Shown: positions 46,660 through 58,050 of the stretch, in pieces
Layout: each line of letters begins with the position of its first letter
Position numbering within the stretch: position 1 is the first letter of the stretch
Source of the DNA: Kryptolebias marmoratus
Taxonomy: Eukaryota; Chordata; Actinopteri; Cyprinodontiformes; Rivulidae
Assembly (NCBI RefSeq): GCF_001649575.2
Contig: NC_051450.1
Span: 14,953,159-15,017,158 of the forward strand
Direction of reading: 5' to 3'
Length of the DNA stretch: 64,000 bases
Program-made: the position numbers and the translations under genes
Notes under the pieces: model-generated
What the model was told of the DNA's origin: nothing
Database searches by the model: none
Seen by the model: the letters and a program-made list of their open reading frames with translations, nothing else

Positions 46660-47483
46660 TCTTTCTGCACTGATTATATAAAATATACATTTAAAATATG
46701 CCAGATTTAGTAGAAACCGATCGGTCCAGGGCTCTTTTTCAAAAGCAATCTCAATTAGCCAACAAGGGCTGGCAGCTGTGTTACACACTGCTGTTTCAGA
46801 AATAACAAACCTTTTCTTTTCATTTCTAAACCTTCATTTAGACATAAACAGCAAAATTTATATATTTTTTATCTCAGTGAACTTTTGTATGACTCGAAGA
46901 GGAGAACATTCAACTTGATATTAAACGTTAAATGCTTATCACAATTCAGGTGCAGATTCCTTCATTGTGATAACCCTAAATGTAAAATATTTTTCTATCC
47001 TTATGCACAACTCAAGATTTGAGAATATAATTTCAGTTTGAGAATTATACCACTTATTTTTTAAAATCATTTTTAAGAATGTAGAATAGTTCTCAGTGCA
47101 GTTCGCAACATCTCAATCGCCTATTGTAAAATTCCATGCACTCTGTTGACAGCAAATAGTTTTAATGAGGTCTTCTCCATGTCTCCTTATACAACTCACA
47201 TTATCTAGAAGAAATGAATTCTTCCTGCCATTAGTGTTTGTCGAAGCATTCTTTTGTAAAGTAGAATTGCTCTTCTGGGATGGTAAAAACAGTCACATGT
47301 CTTGAGTGAAAAAAAAGTTTAAAAAAAAAACCTCACATCACAAATAAAAGCAACAATTTTGCCTGCTTTTAAATATATAAGGTCGTTTGTATTCCTGCAG
47401 CATTCAAATCAGATTCTATTCAACTAATACCATGGAATACGGGGAAGGGCTCTTGGTTGTGATTATAATTAGGAGCTGGGGAT

Positions 47484-47520
<37 letters not shown>

Positions 47521-48789
47521 GCACTTTTTAATAGAAGATTGTCTGCCTGCCTCCTGATTACTGTGATTTTCATGTCTGTAAGGTTTCTATATAGGTTTCA
47601 ACAAGCTTTTAAAATACTATTCATCATGTTTTAATTAAATTGTATTAATAAATATGAGTTTTTTCATTATAAAGCAATTTAGACATTTAGATTTTCAACT
47701 ATCTCCTAATTCCTGGATAAATAAAAGTAAAACTGACACCAAAGGTTTATTGGTCACATAAAAAAACTTCACTGCATTCAAAAATCTTGGAAAAGAAATC
47801 AACTGTTTTTGTACTTTCTGTCCTTTAAGATCATCGTGGGACCAGCAATTCCTGTTCTCCCTGACTGTTTTGTGCTTTCATTAAGTGTTTCATTCTCAGC
47901 CAATCACTCTTTTTCTCTGTTAGTGGGTCTTCAATCTGCATTTTATATGGGTTACCACACACTTCCAATTAACTTTGACCACAGTGGTCTCTTCAGGGTG
48001 ATTAAGGTGGGTGAGTGGATGATTAATGACATGATGATGAAGTAACAGTGAAAAGGAAGTATAACTGAGATAAAATGTAAAGTGTGGTTTGCGAGACAGA
48101 CATGGGCTTATTATGTTACTTTTTTTTTCAAGAGACCAAGGATCAACTCATTCTTATGCTCAACATCACTCTCAACTTGACAGCAAATATCATCTTGTGT
48201 GATAACTGACTGCTTTATGCTGAAATAATTGTAAAAAGAGAAAACATAAAACAAAAAGCTAATTCTATTGTCCCCTTATGGGATTTATGCCATCATGCAG
48301 ATTCACATGGCATCTCAGGTTTACAAAACTTAAAAGCAAGTTTACCAGCACTAAAGATTTCTTTTCCAAGTCTGAGGAAGAGAAGTTCAAGTCTCCCATT
48401 TAATGGATTTTTGTTGGAGTGCTTTTACAAGTTTGGTGAGCCATTCCTGCCAGAAGCAAGTCTGGGAGTGAGAAGAGTTCCATACATCATTGTACTTAGG
48501 CATTACAGTGGGTAATGAAGTGTGAACTAGGAGTAGCACTTCATTTTGTCATAAAGAGTGTGAGGGAGCTCACTGTAGCACAAGGAGATTGTGGACCATC
48601 TTCAGGCGATCCCAGCCAAGTGCCTCAAATTACGGTTGTCAGTTAGATGAATAAAAAATGAACTCTGTTATTGTTTCACATTTCACATAGAAATCGAAGC
48701 AAACACAGTCTGTGTCTAGTAAGGACATTCCTAGGGTAAGGAAGACTGTTAAATCAGTCACACATTAGGGTTGTGCTTAACGGTTTGTA
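46660..48789. other. Unique AT-rich DNA with one CA microsatellite
   Basis: No gene is recognised. A 78-codon plus-strand frame at 47809-48045 has no domain. Confidence 0.5.
47486..47518 (+). repeat. (CA)n microsatellite
   Basis: About 16 AC/CA units between 'GGGGATGG' and 'AAAGCAC'. Pure and uninterrupted, therefore probably polymorphic. Confidence 0.97.
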
Positions 48790-48960
48790 TTTGTATTTGT
48801 TTTTATCTATTTTATTGTTTACCTGCCTAGGGACCGCATCAGGGAATTAGCCTGAGGATAAACCTGGCACAAGACATTGAATTCTCATGAGTATTTTCTG
48901 TGTATAGTTTGTGACTTTAACTATTTTATTCTGTATTTTATTTTATTCCTAAACAAGACA
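48790..48960 (+). mobile_element. Possible LINE 3' untranslated fragment
   Basis: T-rich sequence 'TTTTATTGTTTACCTGCC', then 'AGGGACCGCATCAGGGAATT', 'AGCCTGAGGATAAACCTGGC' and 'TATTTTATTTTATTCC'. The order 'GGGACYGC....AATTAGCC....GGC' is one I recall from fish LINE 3' ends, but the match is partial and no poly(A) follows. Confidence 0.35.
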
Positions 48961-51689
48961 CATTTTATAATATGACAGGGTTAGGTGAGTGCATAAAATG
49001 GATGTGTGAATGAATGAAAAGGAATATACAAGCCCAAACATAGAAGAACTCCAATGAATTAGTGGTGACAGATTTCAAATTGGTCCTAGAGTATTAATAT
49101 ATCATCCTCTGGAACAAAATGGGAAACTGGGTTTGCCCTAGACCCAAACTGCGTTTAGAAGTTAATAAGAATCTCTAATTCTGACAAAGAATGTTTTTGG
49201 TCAATGGAAAAATGGTCCAAAACCCTACATGTTTCTCATTTGGATGAGGCAGATTTATCTTTAATAACTATAAATAAAGCAGCAAAAATAGCATTGCATT
49301 AATTGTCAGAACAACCCTTGTAATGTGTAGTTGTATTTTAACGTGTTATGTTCAATGTCAATATCAATCACCTTTAAGAACCACAACAACTTCACACAGC
49401 ATGCTGAAGTCTGTTGCATGCTAGTTAACATGGCATATTTAGAAATATTGACACTTAATCTGTTTATGTAGAAGGAATCTGCAACAACTGATAACATATC
49501 TTCCATTTGAAGGGATTCACAATTTGTAGAGTAATATCTTAACCATTACCCTTTGTGAATTCAAATTTAGTGGTGTGAGTAACTGTATGAAATGAGATTT
49601 GGCTTCAGAATGTCTACAGTATCTCAGGAATGAAAGATGGCGTATGTGCTTGCCATTACAGCTGCCAGAACTTGTGTTATGTTAGGCATTAGATTTTAGG
49701 GATGTCCAAATATAACTACAATCCGCAGTTATTTGGATCTCAATAACTGTAATTAATACTAATATTTGCCTGTCCAAAGAGTGAATGCAAATGATAATTA
49801 CAAAGTCAGTTCCCTTGGTGGAAAAGTGGAACAGTTCTTCACACTCACAGTAGGGTGACTAAAGGTGCCATATGGGTTTGCCCATTTCAGTTTGTCTTCA
49901 GTAGAGAAGCTTAACACTTGCAATTTACAGAAGTTTTAAAGCTCTTTCACAAAGAGAACATGCTGTGATGCTGAAAAGAGGACACCCTCATTAAGCTGTC
50001 ATTGCTTGCCCTTGTTTGTTCCCACTGACAAAACAGAGGTAGTGTGGTGCTTTTAAATTGCATGCCAGGGTTGGTGAATCAGAGGTCTGTCAACACCATC
50101 AGTTCTCAATGTGGTTTGTTAAACCATACCAGTTCTGCCAGCTCCCCCTCACACACATGCACTTCTATGGTCACACATGAATAGATTTAGCTTTGTCACT
50201 TCCTGCTCGGTGACAAAACTTGACCTCTATCCGTTTGTATTCTCAGTAGGAATTTAAACAAGCTTCCAGCTGGTGCTGTCACCTCCGCTCCTTTTGATTT
50301 TAATTGACCTAATAACTTCCTCTGGTTTTTGCACATGCTGGAGTTTTGTTCATAGATATTTGTTTCTAAATGTGATTTCTTTGACAGTCATAATTATCAA
50401 CCTGCAGTGTGTCACAGAGGCTTGGAAATCTGAAGTTGTTCTTGGTTGAGAAGTGGTTGACAGCGATCTGCTGCACTTTTGATTCCAAACAACTTGTTGG
50501 TGTGTTACAGGCATCTGATCATAGTGTACCCTGGGTTTCTAGAGATTATAGTATATACCTCATTTGGTCTGAGAACAATCATGGAATCCCATATGGACAG
50601 AAAAAAATGCTGCCAGTTAGATGGACATCTGCTTAGTCTGTTGCCACTAGGACACCTATTTAAATCCACATAAAAAAGGCTGACCATAATATCCGCCTGT
50701 CCAGAGAGGAATGCAAATGATTTTAAAGCAGACACAAAATAATTAAGAAAGGAAGGAAAGGACAGAATTAAACAATAAAAAACAACCTGTCTTGACAAAT
50801 TGTTCTCTGGGAGTTGCAATTTCCACACACACCATCCTTTAATTTGGTTTCGTCTGCGTAGACAACAAATGTGGCTTAATGAAGTTCACAGTTTGAGCAA
50901 CAACATATTAATGCATCCTCCTTCATTTTGTTAGGCTTCTTCAAGACACAAACATTAAAGTTTAAACAGGGAGCCATTTTTCTGAGCCTCCTTTACAAGA
51001 TAAAGTTCGCTGACCTGTTTGATGTAAAGTCAGTGGTGTGTATTTAGAAAGAGAGAAAAAAAAATGCATTAATGAGAGAGAAGATATTTATGGCTACAAA
51101 TTTGTGCATTTGTAGAGGGGATATATTTAAGAAAACAGACTTTTCTTTATCAACTAGTAAAACATTCTGACATATTGATAGGATATCCCATCTGTTCCCC
51201 GGACCAAATTGATATGACCTGTATTTTTGTTTTTTATGTACCTTACTGCACAAGCAGTCTGTTCTTCTAAATGCAGTTAAACTCAAGAAAAATGTTACCT
51301 GCAGGCTGAAGCAAGCCTTCTGATGGAAGCATTCAGGGGGATTCATTTGTTTCTAGGCAGGCACACATAATTTCACAGCTTGATTTATTGTCCACACAGA
51401 CAACACTGCCCCGGGATATCTAGCTAAGTGTGCTGCATTAACAACAAAGGACCTCTGTTGTAAGCAGCTGCTCGGTGTAGTTGTCAGAGGAATCACCAGC
51501 AAGAGGGATGTAATGGCATAAAACAGATGAGCATACCTGTCTGCGAAGCTGACTTCCTTTTCCTTTTTTGACTGTTTAGATGAAGTTAGGAACTGGTTTT
51601 GCTCACAATTTTCTTAAAATCAACACTGACAAATTAATTTTCTTTTTATCCATGTCCACCCTAAATGTCCCCATTTCTTAATCATCACT
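48961..51689. other. Unique AT-rich DNA, no gene recognised
   Basis: Plus and minus frames overlap at 50409-50828 without known domains. The stretch at 51360-51560 is more complex and could be conserved. Nothing else is recognised. Confidence 0.5.
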
Positions 51690-52050
51690 GACAGTTTCAC
51701 AATTTGTCCCTTTTGTTATTCAAGGTCTGAGGCTGAATCCTACTTCATTCCTTCCTTGAAAGCCCTTAGCCATTCCTTATACGTTTTCCACATTCCTTCC
51801 AGATTATAGGGGTGTCCTAATTGTTTTCCTTCCCTTCAAAGGTCTCCATAATCTTAATCCTCCATTCCTCTTCTTTCCCAGTTGTAGAGAACCCCCATCT
51901 CAGGATTTCTTCCCCCATTTTCCCCATACTTAACTCACATCTCACCTTTTAGACAATATTCTTTTTATGCAATTTGTGGGTTTGTTTGTGTTCTTGGGTC
52001 TTTTGAAATGCACCCAATAATAAATGTATTATTAATATTATTATATACAA
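51690..52050 (+). other. Strand-biased pyrimidine-rich segment with a retroelement-like tail
   Basis: Between 51720 and 51950 the plus strand is strongly C+T rich, with repeated 'CATTCCTTCC' and 'CCTTCCCTTC' motifs, and it ends near 'GAAATGCACCCAATAATAAA' and an ATT-rich tail at 52020-52045. The tail resembles the terminus of a retrotransposed element. The pyrimidine part resembles a fish MITE I cannot name. Its identity is open. Confidence 0.35.
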
Positions 52051-52911
52051 GTGTTGCGCATAAGCAAATACAACTTAGCATGGAGTAAATTTGCAATGAA
52101 TATCCCCAATCTTAAATCAAATGCTTCAAGAGAATTTGCTTTTGTGAAACATTCAAAATTGTAACACATTTTCTATGGTTTTGCACTATTTGCAAAGTTG
52201 GTTTTGGCATGAATTTGCAAATGCCTGTATTTATTTTCTTGTCATAGCACAAAATTTGAATCTGAAAGGCATAGGCACACTGATCTTTGTGCCTCTCTTC
52301 TGCATATGAATTTTTGGGAGTTTTACTTTCAGAGTGCAAAACCCGGCGAGGACAGTGAACTCATGTGGACCTATTCACTAAGCTTTGCACTGCATATTTC
52401 AGTGCTAATTGTGCTGTAATTTGCAATAAACAAAAGCATGTCTTAATTTTTGTGATTGGTAAATCTGTAAGTTGCTGTACAGAGGGTGCAGCGATGCTGT
52501 AACACCAGAAGGAGAAGAAAGTGGAAGAGATTTTTCATTTATGTAAAATCATTTTGTAAATCCTAAAGAAGACATCATAAACCTTTGAAGCTACATTATT
52601 CTAGGTAACTCTGGCTATCTTGTGAAAATGTAATATTTCTAAATAGAAGCAGTCACAAAAAACCAGCAGCATCAAACCATTTCAGGCTTTTAGGGTTTCA
52701 CTGACCTTTCCTTGCCTGTTTCTGGATCCTAAACCATAGGAAATTGAATAGATAAACAGAGGAGGGATGTTTAATGACATTTATGTAACATTTATTAACC
52801 AATTAAACTCAATAATCAGTATTTTTTAATTTGGATAAAAGGATGTTAAAAATTTGAACAGGTGATAAGATTCACATTTAATTACCTGTGTTGTAGCACT
52901 AAGAAACAAAC

Positions 52912-52930
52912 TGTGTGTGTGTGTGTGTGT
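52912..52930 (+). repeat. (GT)n microsatellite
   Basis: About nine to ten TG units ending at TCGTTGG. Confidence 0.95.
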
Positions 52931-53240
52931 CGTTGGTAAATTACTGGCTGATGATTATTAACAGGCCTGCCCATTTGCCACTCTACACTAATTTGCTGTA
53001 GCTTACGTACACTACTTTAGTCATTATTAAAATTAATGTTCCTTATTAAAATGTGCGCTGTACTCAAGGTGCAAGAAGGATGAGCAAAAATATTGGACTG
53101 TAGAAGCCAAAAAATAAAAGCTGTGAGACCATTCATCTGAAATTTCAATTCAAATGCAGAACTGTCTCAATAAATCTAAAATTGTATTCTGCAGCACAAT
53201 TAAAATAAAACTATTCCATCACTCAAAGTGCAACAACATG

Positions 53241-53285
53241 CTTTATTTTATTTTACTTTACTTTACTTTACTTTACTTTATTTTA
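53241..53285 (+). repeat. (CTTTA/TTTTA)n pentanucleotide repeat
   Basis: Nine five-base units, TTTTA at both ends and CTTTA in the centre. This implies one T-to-C change that spread by slippage. Confidence 0.95.
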
Positions 53286-55245
53286 TACAAATAATATCTG
53301 AAAAGACAAGTATAAAAAAAAAACATTTTTAGCACCAAAAAGCTATACTTAATCAGATATTTAGGCCTATTTTTAGATGTTTATTAATATTTGACATCTG
53401 TGAAAAGCAGGATTCTTCGTCGCTTATATAAGCATTAAAAAATGCTTTTAATAATTTGTAGCCTATACAATGTCATGGCATTATTACTGAAATATGCAAT
53501 ATGCCATGCATTAATAAGAGGCAGACTTTCATATTTAAGCAATGTTGGAAAAATAGATTTTAAGGCATCAGTTGCACATTACTTGATTATTTTAGCTTAA
53601 ATATTGTAATATTTCTGCCAGACATGCCCCATTCTGCACTGGAAGTGCTATATCTAGTTGCTGCTGCTAGTTGCACTTGAAAGTAATCACAAAAACTTTT
53701 CTGTAAGTCAGTAATTAATCTGTAATTAAGAACTGTTAGCTATATAATGTTTTTTTTTAATGTTTGTTATTTTTGAGATTGCAGTTGTTTTAAGACATTG
53801 GCAGCAATCTACTTCAGTCTTGGGTCAGCTCAGATTATTTTAGCCATTATTTTATCTGACTGACAAAGTTAACTGTATGGAGGCAGGAAGAAGCACCATA
53901 TTTCTGGCATTATTTTTCCTTAATACAAATATATTGTTAAAACATTTAAAAACAAATACCTGCAAAACCATTCTATTTGTGCCTTTCAGAATACAATATT
54001 TGAATTTGTCTTCACTCTTTAAAGGAGATGTATATCAGACAAACACATCATTACAGTTTCCCCTTTCCTGTAAGTTCTTATCCATCAGTTACAGATGTTG
54101 TTATATCGATGATATGTGCAATTGTTCCAAAGGACCCAAAGTTTATTGACTTATTCAGCTGTGATAAATACAATTTGCAATTTAGTTGAAAGAAACAAAA
54201 GCCACAATCTAAGGTGGATTTTATAAGATATTGGCTGCTACTAAGCTCAGATCATGTGATTTGTTTTATCAACTACATTACCTTAATGCATTTATGCTCA
54301 CACACGTATTATTTTTAAGGACACTTCTTTAAAGAGAGTTCAGATGGTTAAAAAAAGGATGTTGGAAAGATAAGCTCATGCCTTTACTGTGGAGGGCTGG
54401 TACAGTTGTGGCACTCTATTTAGTAAGATAGCCATTATCCTTAAAATAAGAATCAAATTTTATTGATTCAGTAAAATAAAAGATCAGGTAGGACAAGCAA
54501 CCTGGAAAAGCACTCTATTTAATCTGTAATTGACCTGCTGTGGAAAATTCAAGAACTTGCATTTATCATTGGTTTAATGCTTTTGAAGTTCTGCTGCATT
54601 ACAGATTATTTTTATGTTTGCTCAGCCAGACTTTAATGGACAATTCAGGCTTCCCTGTAACAGCTGAGAGTGCAGACAGTAACCAGGTATTTGGATTGGA
54701 CAGAGTAAGAAATCAATCGGATTTAGAGAAAGCAAATAATTCCAGTCAATATAGGGACAGAATAGTGTGTTCTTTTGTGCTTGTGCCAATGTATGTATCT
54801 TTATGCTTTGCAATGACTGAGTAAAATATGTGCTGGTTCTAAATGTCCACATCACCTGTACTATGATAAGGACTTTCAGTTAGTATTTAATACTGTCAAG
54901 GTCAAATGTGAGCTGAAAATGCATGATTTAGAATTTTCCAGCAGTTCTGATCATTGGATCTGGATCAAATTTCATGCTGTTTATAAATTATATAAAATAT
55001 ATTATAGCTTGATCTAGGGTGATTGGGATGATGTTTTTCTTTTAATTAAGTATGCTAGGACTTTATAATTAAGGTAATTTAAAAACTTTTTTGTTTATTA
55101 AAAGAAAATAATAATCACTTATTGTCCTTTCCAATAAAAAACAACCAAAACAAACCACAATTAGTTAGTTTTTGATTTTTTTTTTCTGGCTTAAGTGTTC
55201 TCATTTAAGGGTTCTGGATTTCTTTGCATGTTCTTCGCTTGAATG

Positions 55246-55271
55246 ATTATTATTATTATTACTATTATTAT
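55246..55271 (+). repeat. (ATT)n microsatellite, once interrupted
   Basis: ATT units with one ACT interruption after the fifth unit. Confidence 0.9.
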
Positions 55272-56739
55272 GAAAATTATCATCTGATTATTTCTAGAAA
55301 ACAGCTGTGGTTGTTTGGATCTTTTTTCTGTTTCCAAGCTTACCCCTGACTTTATTTACAACACAATCTAAATGACTAAACTACTGGTTTCCCTTTTTCT
55401 GTTTTTCTTACAGACTATCTTATGGATTTGTTTTATTTTACCAGCATAAATATTGGCATGTTTCACTGTCATTTGGGCTTCTTTGATTGCATGTTGTCCA
55501 CTCGCAGCAACATCTTCAAAATGCTAATCCCACACTTGGAATAAATTTCAGGCCTTTTATCTGCTCAATTGATTTGAGAATGACAAATTAATGACCACAA
55601 TGTGCCAATGGGGCAGATTTTGAGTCAGTTGTACAGCTGCATGTGAGATCATGAATAGGATGGTTTTACATAAAAAAGAGCAACAATTCTCAAACCATTT
55701 TGTTTGTTTGCTGTAAATACCCTCAGCTCAAAGCTACACTTTTAACTTGTGTAATTCCAATTAAAACCAATGATAAATTATAATAATAAAAAAGTAGCTG
55801 CAAACATTTTTACTGCAAACTTACTTTTTGACTTCAAAATAAATGTCATTCATCATCATGCATCATCTCAATGTCAGATCTTACTGTCTGGTTGTACCCA
55901 CTGCAATAGTATATTTTTTCAACACAATTATGACTAGTTTCCAATATGATATATTAATTGGTTTAGAGGTGGCTTATATCGTAGCACTGTTTATTGTATA
56001 TTCTATGTGTGTGCTCTCCTCTTTTTTTAATGCATTGTCTTTTTATTTATTACTGGCTGTGTTTCATGTTTATTGAATCAAGGTAGGTTCTGGGCACCAG
56101 CATCGTAATCTGGGAATTGCAGGATACATCAGAGAGGCAGTGGAAAAAAACAAACAAACTATGCATTATGAAATGTAACACTTACAAATTCTACGCTGAA
56201 TTGCTATTCTGCTTTGAAACCACAGCACCAGAGCTTCGATGATGCATTTTTATATTAAATGTGCCCTTTTTTTTATTCCTAATCTAACGAAGACAGATAC
56301 AAATGCCTGCAAAACAGTGACAGATGTTTTAATGACATGTTTTACATTTTAAAAGTTTTTTGGGTTTTAGTTTATTTATTCATTCGGGACTGGATGCTCC
56401 TGACAGGAGCACGAGGAAGTAATAATATCTTTTTCTGCTGTGTGTTGTTTATGTCTCCAAGGGGCTAATTACAATTGTGGAAGCATGAGGCTGCCAATTG
56501 AAGCCAAGATCTCTCCACTATATTCATGGTCTTGACACTCCTGTAAAAGCAAGAATCTGCACTCAACTATTCTATAACTGTGATGAAATATATCATGATT
56601 CTTATTTGTGATATTCATTGATTATATGTTTGAAAGGTTTTAATTTTTTCCTCTGGATATTTATCTATTATCCTTTCAAAATAAACTGCAAATGAACTTT
56701 TGTTTAGTTGAATCTGAGCTCTGAATGATCCTCTTTCCT

Positions 56740-57430
56740 TGCAGGATAATGAACTTCTCCTGATGCTGTGAATATGTAGACAGGTAGCTATTAATATGTG
56801 AACAAATTTAGCATTCTGCTGCTTGCCAGCACAAGGCCAGATGCTGTCAGAGTTTACAGTGCGTCATAATCTTGTTCCATCTGCCATATGGTGGATCGGG
56901 TCTCTAAAAATGCATCAGCTGAGGGATGTGCTCTCATATGACTTGGCATACCCTGTGCTGTCAACAGTTTGGAGGCATTGTGCAGACTGACTTCAAACAT
57001 TCGATTTTAGCTGCATGTCGCCAAATGTCAAAAGCCATTTCCACCAATCAGGTAGCTCAGATGGAAAAGATAAACGACAGCTTTTCTGAGAGAAGCTGCA
57101 ATCTAATATCTGTAACATCCGTAAGTTGCACAGTCTTGATAGCCGTGCACAAAGCTGTATTGCCTCTTCCCCTTTGGGGAAGCAGACTATTTTTCCCTTT
57201 TTTGGCCACAAAGTAGGAGCTGAGCAGGAGGCAGAGGAGGCCAGATTGGCAATATTTATCTTGGTTTGAAAAGGGACCGAGCAGAACTATTCAGGGTGTT
57301 TTTAAGCTTTGAAATGTCTGCTGGGGAGAAGCATGAAAACTGTATCAATATCAACGTGAAAGAAGATATTTCATTGCCATTTGTCTGGGTAGCTATTCAA
57401 GTAATAATAAAACATATAGGTGGGATGAAG
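56740..57430. other. Candidate conserved block with exon-like start
   Basis: A textbook acceptor (CTCTTTCCTTGCAG, ending 56744) is followed by 39 nt and a GTAGCT donor at 56784. In one register the 39 nt give DNELLLML and a stop, so a terminal or non-coding exon is conceivable. The following 650 bp are complex and repeat-free, with 'GCATCAGCTGAGGGATG' and 'CCAATCAGGTAGC'. A 96-codon plus frame (56926-57216) and a 72-codon minus frame (56993-57211) overlap in antiparallel, so neither is credible. The block is most likely conserved regulatory DNA. Confidence 0.35.
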
Positions 57431-57581
57431 AGATGAAGAAAAGAAAGAACCGCTTTTATTTACTTGTGATATGGCCAAGCTCTGTCACCCTTTAAACTCT
57501 AAATAGCTTCGGGAGATCATAGAGTTTCAGACAATGTTTTTCCTCGTTTTGTCACAAGATAAACCCTGTACACCCCCTTCC

Positions 57582-57606
57582 CACACACACACACGCACAC
57601 ACACAT
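57582..57606 (+). repeat. (CA)n microsatellite, interrupted
   Basis: About twelve CA units with one CG interruption and a CATACAT end. Confidence 0.92.
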
Positions 57607-57824
57607 ACATTACTTCAGAAGACACAGCAGTTGGAACAAAGGCCTGCTGGGAAATGTTCAGTTCACCAGTTGCACCAGACTTGCAATCAATAAAAAAACT
57701 CAGAGCTTATTAGCCTGGCTGAACTATGTAACACCAACTGGCCCCTATTACTCAGACCACTCAATGAGGTTTGTCAGTTTAATACAATTAGTACTGTTTG
57801 CTATTATGTGTACCACAGATCTGA

Positions 57825-58050
57825 CTGTGACTCTAGGGGTCAGTGCTGGGTATCTTCCTTTCACTTTCGGACAACCTTTGAGTGGCTATTCTTATGTTGA
57901 ATCCAAAGGACTAGTGTCTAGTTAAATATAAATTGCCAGTGATAATCTCTTGAAGCTTACAGTTTAGTTCTGACACAATAAAACTCTTTGGAGCCAAGCA
58001 GCAACATGTTTTGCTGCTTGGCAATGTTCCTGCTATTGTTCTGAATAAAT
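57825..58050 (+). pseudogene. Second LINE reverse transcriptase fragment (L2/CR1-like), internally deleted
   Basis: 'CTAGGGGTCAGTGCTGGG' then 'TCTTCCTTTCAC' matches at DNA level the 'cagGGxTCAGTxCTGGGxCC' stretch coding for QGSVLGP in L2-type elements. Only about 80 bp later 'AGTGATAATCTCTTGAAGCT' reads SDNLLKL, which belongs after the YADD box, so the catalytic centre has been deleted. 'AAAACTC..TTTGGAGCC' follows, like the KTE(V/L)LVFG block. Stops interrupt every register. A perfect hairpin lies in its 3' part. Confidence 0.5.
57993..58022 (+). repeat. Perfect 12-bp hairpin, 6-base loop
   Basis: GCCAAGCAGCAA, the loop CATGTT and TTGCTGCTTGGC form a mismatch-free stem with seven G-C pairs. 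It lies at the 3' part of the LINE fragment. It could be a local inverted duplication; the stem is too short for a microRNA precursor. Confidence 0.85.

Larger units (their letters stand above)
52051..56739. other. Unique AT-rich DNA with simple repeats
   Basis: No gene is recognised. Frames at 52112-52339, 53877-54149, 54540-54855 and 55843-56076 are short and domain-free. A strong acceptor-like site (pyrimidine run ending ACAG at 55413) has no exon-like sequence after it. Three microsatellites are listed separately. Confidence 0.5.
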
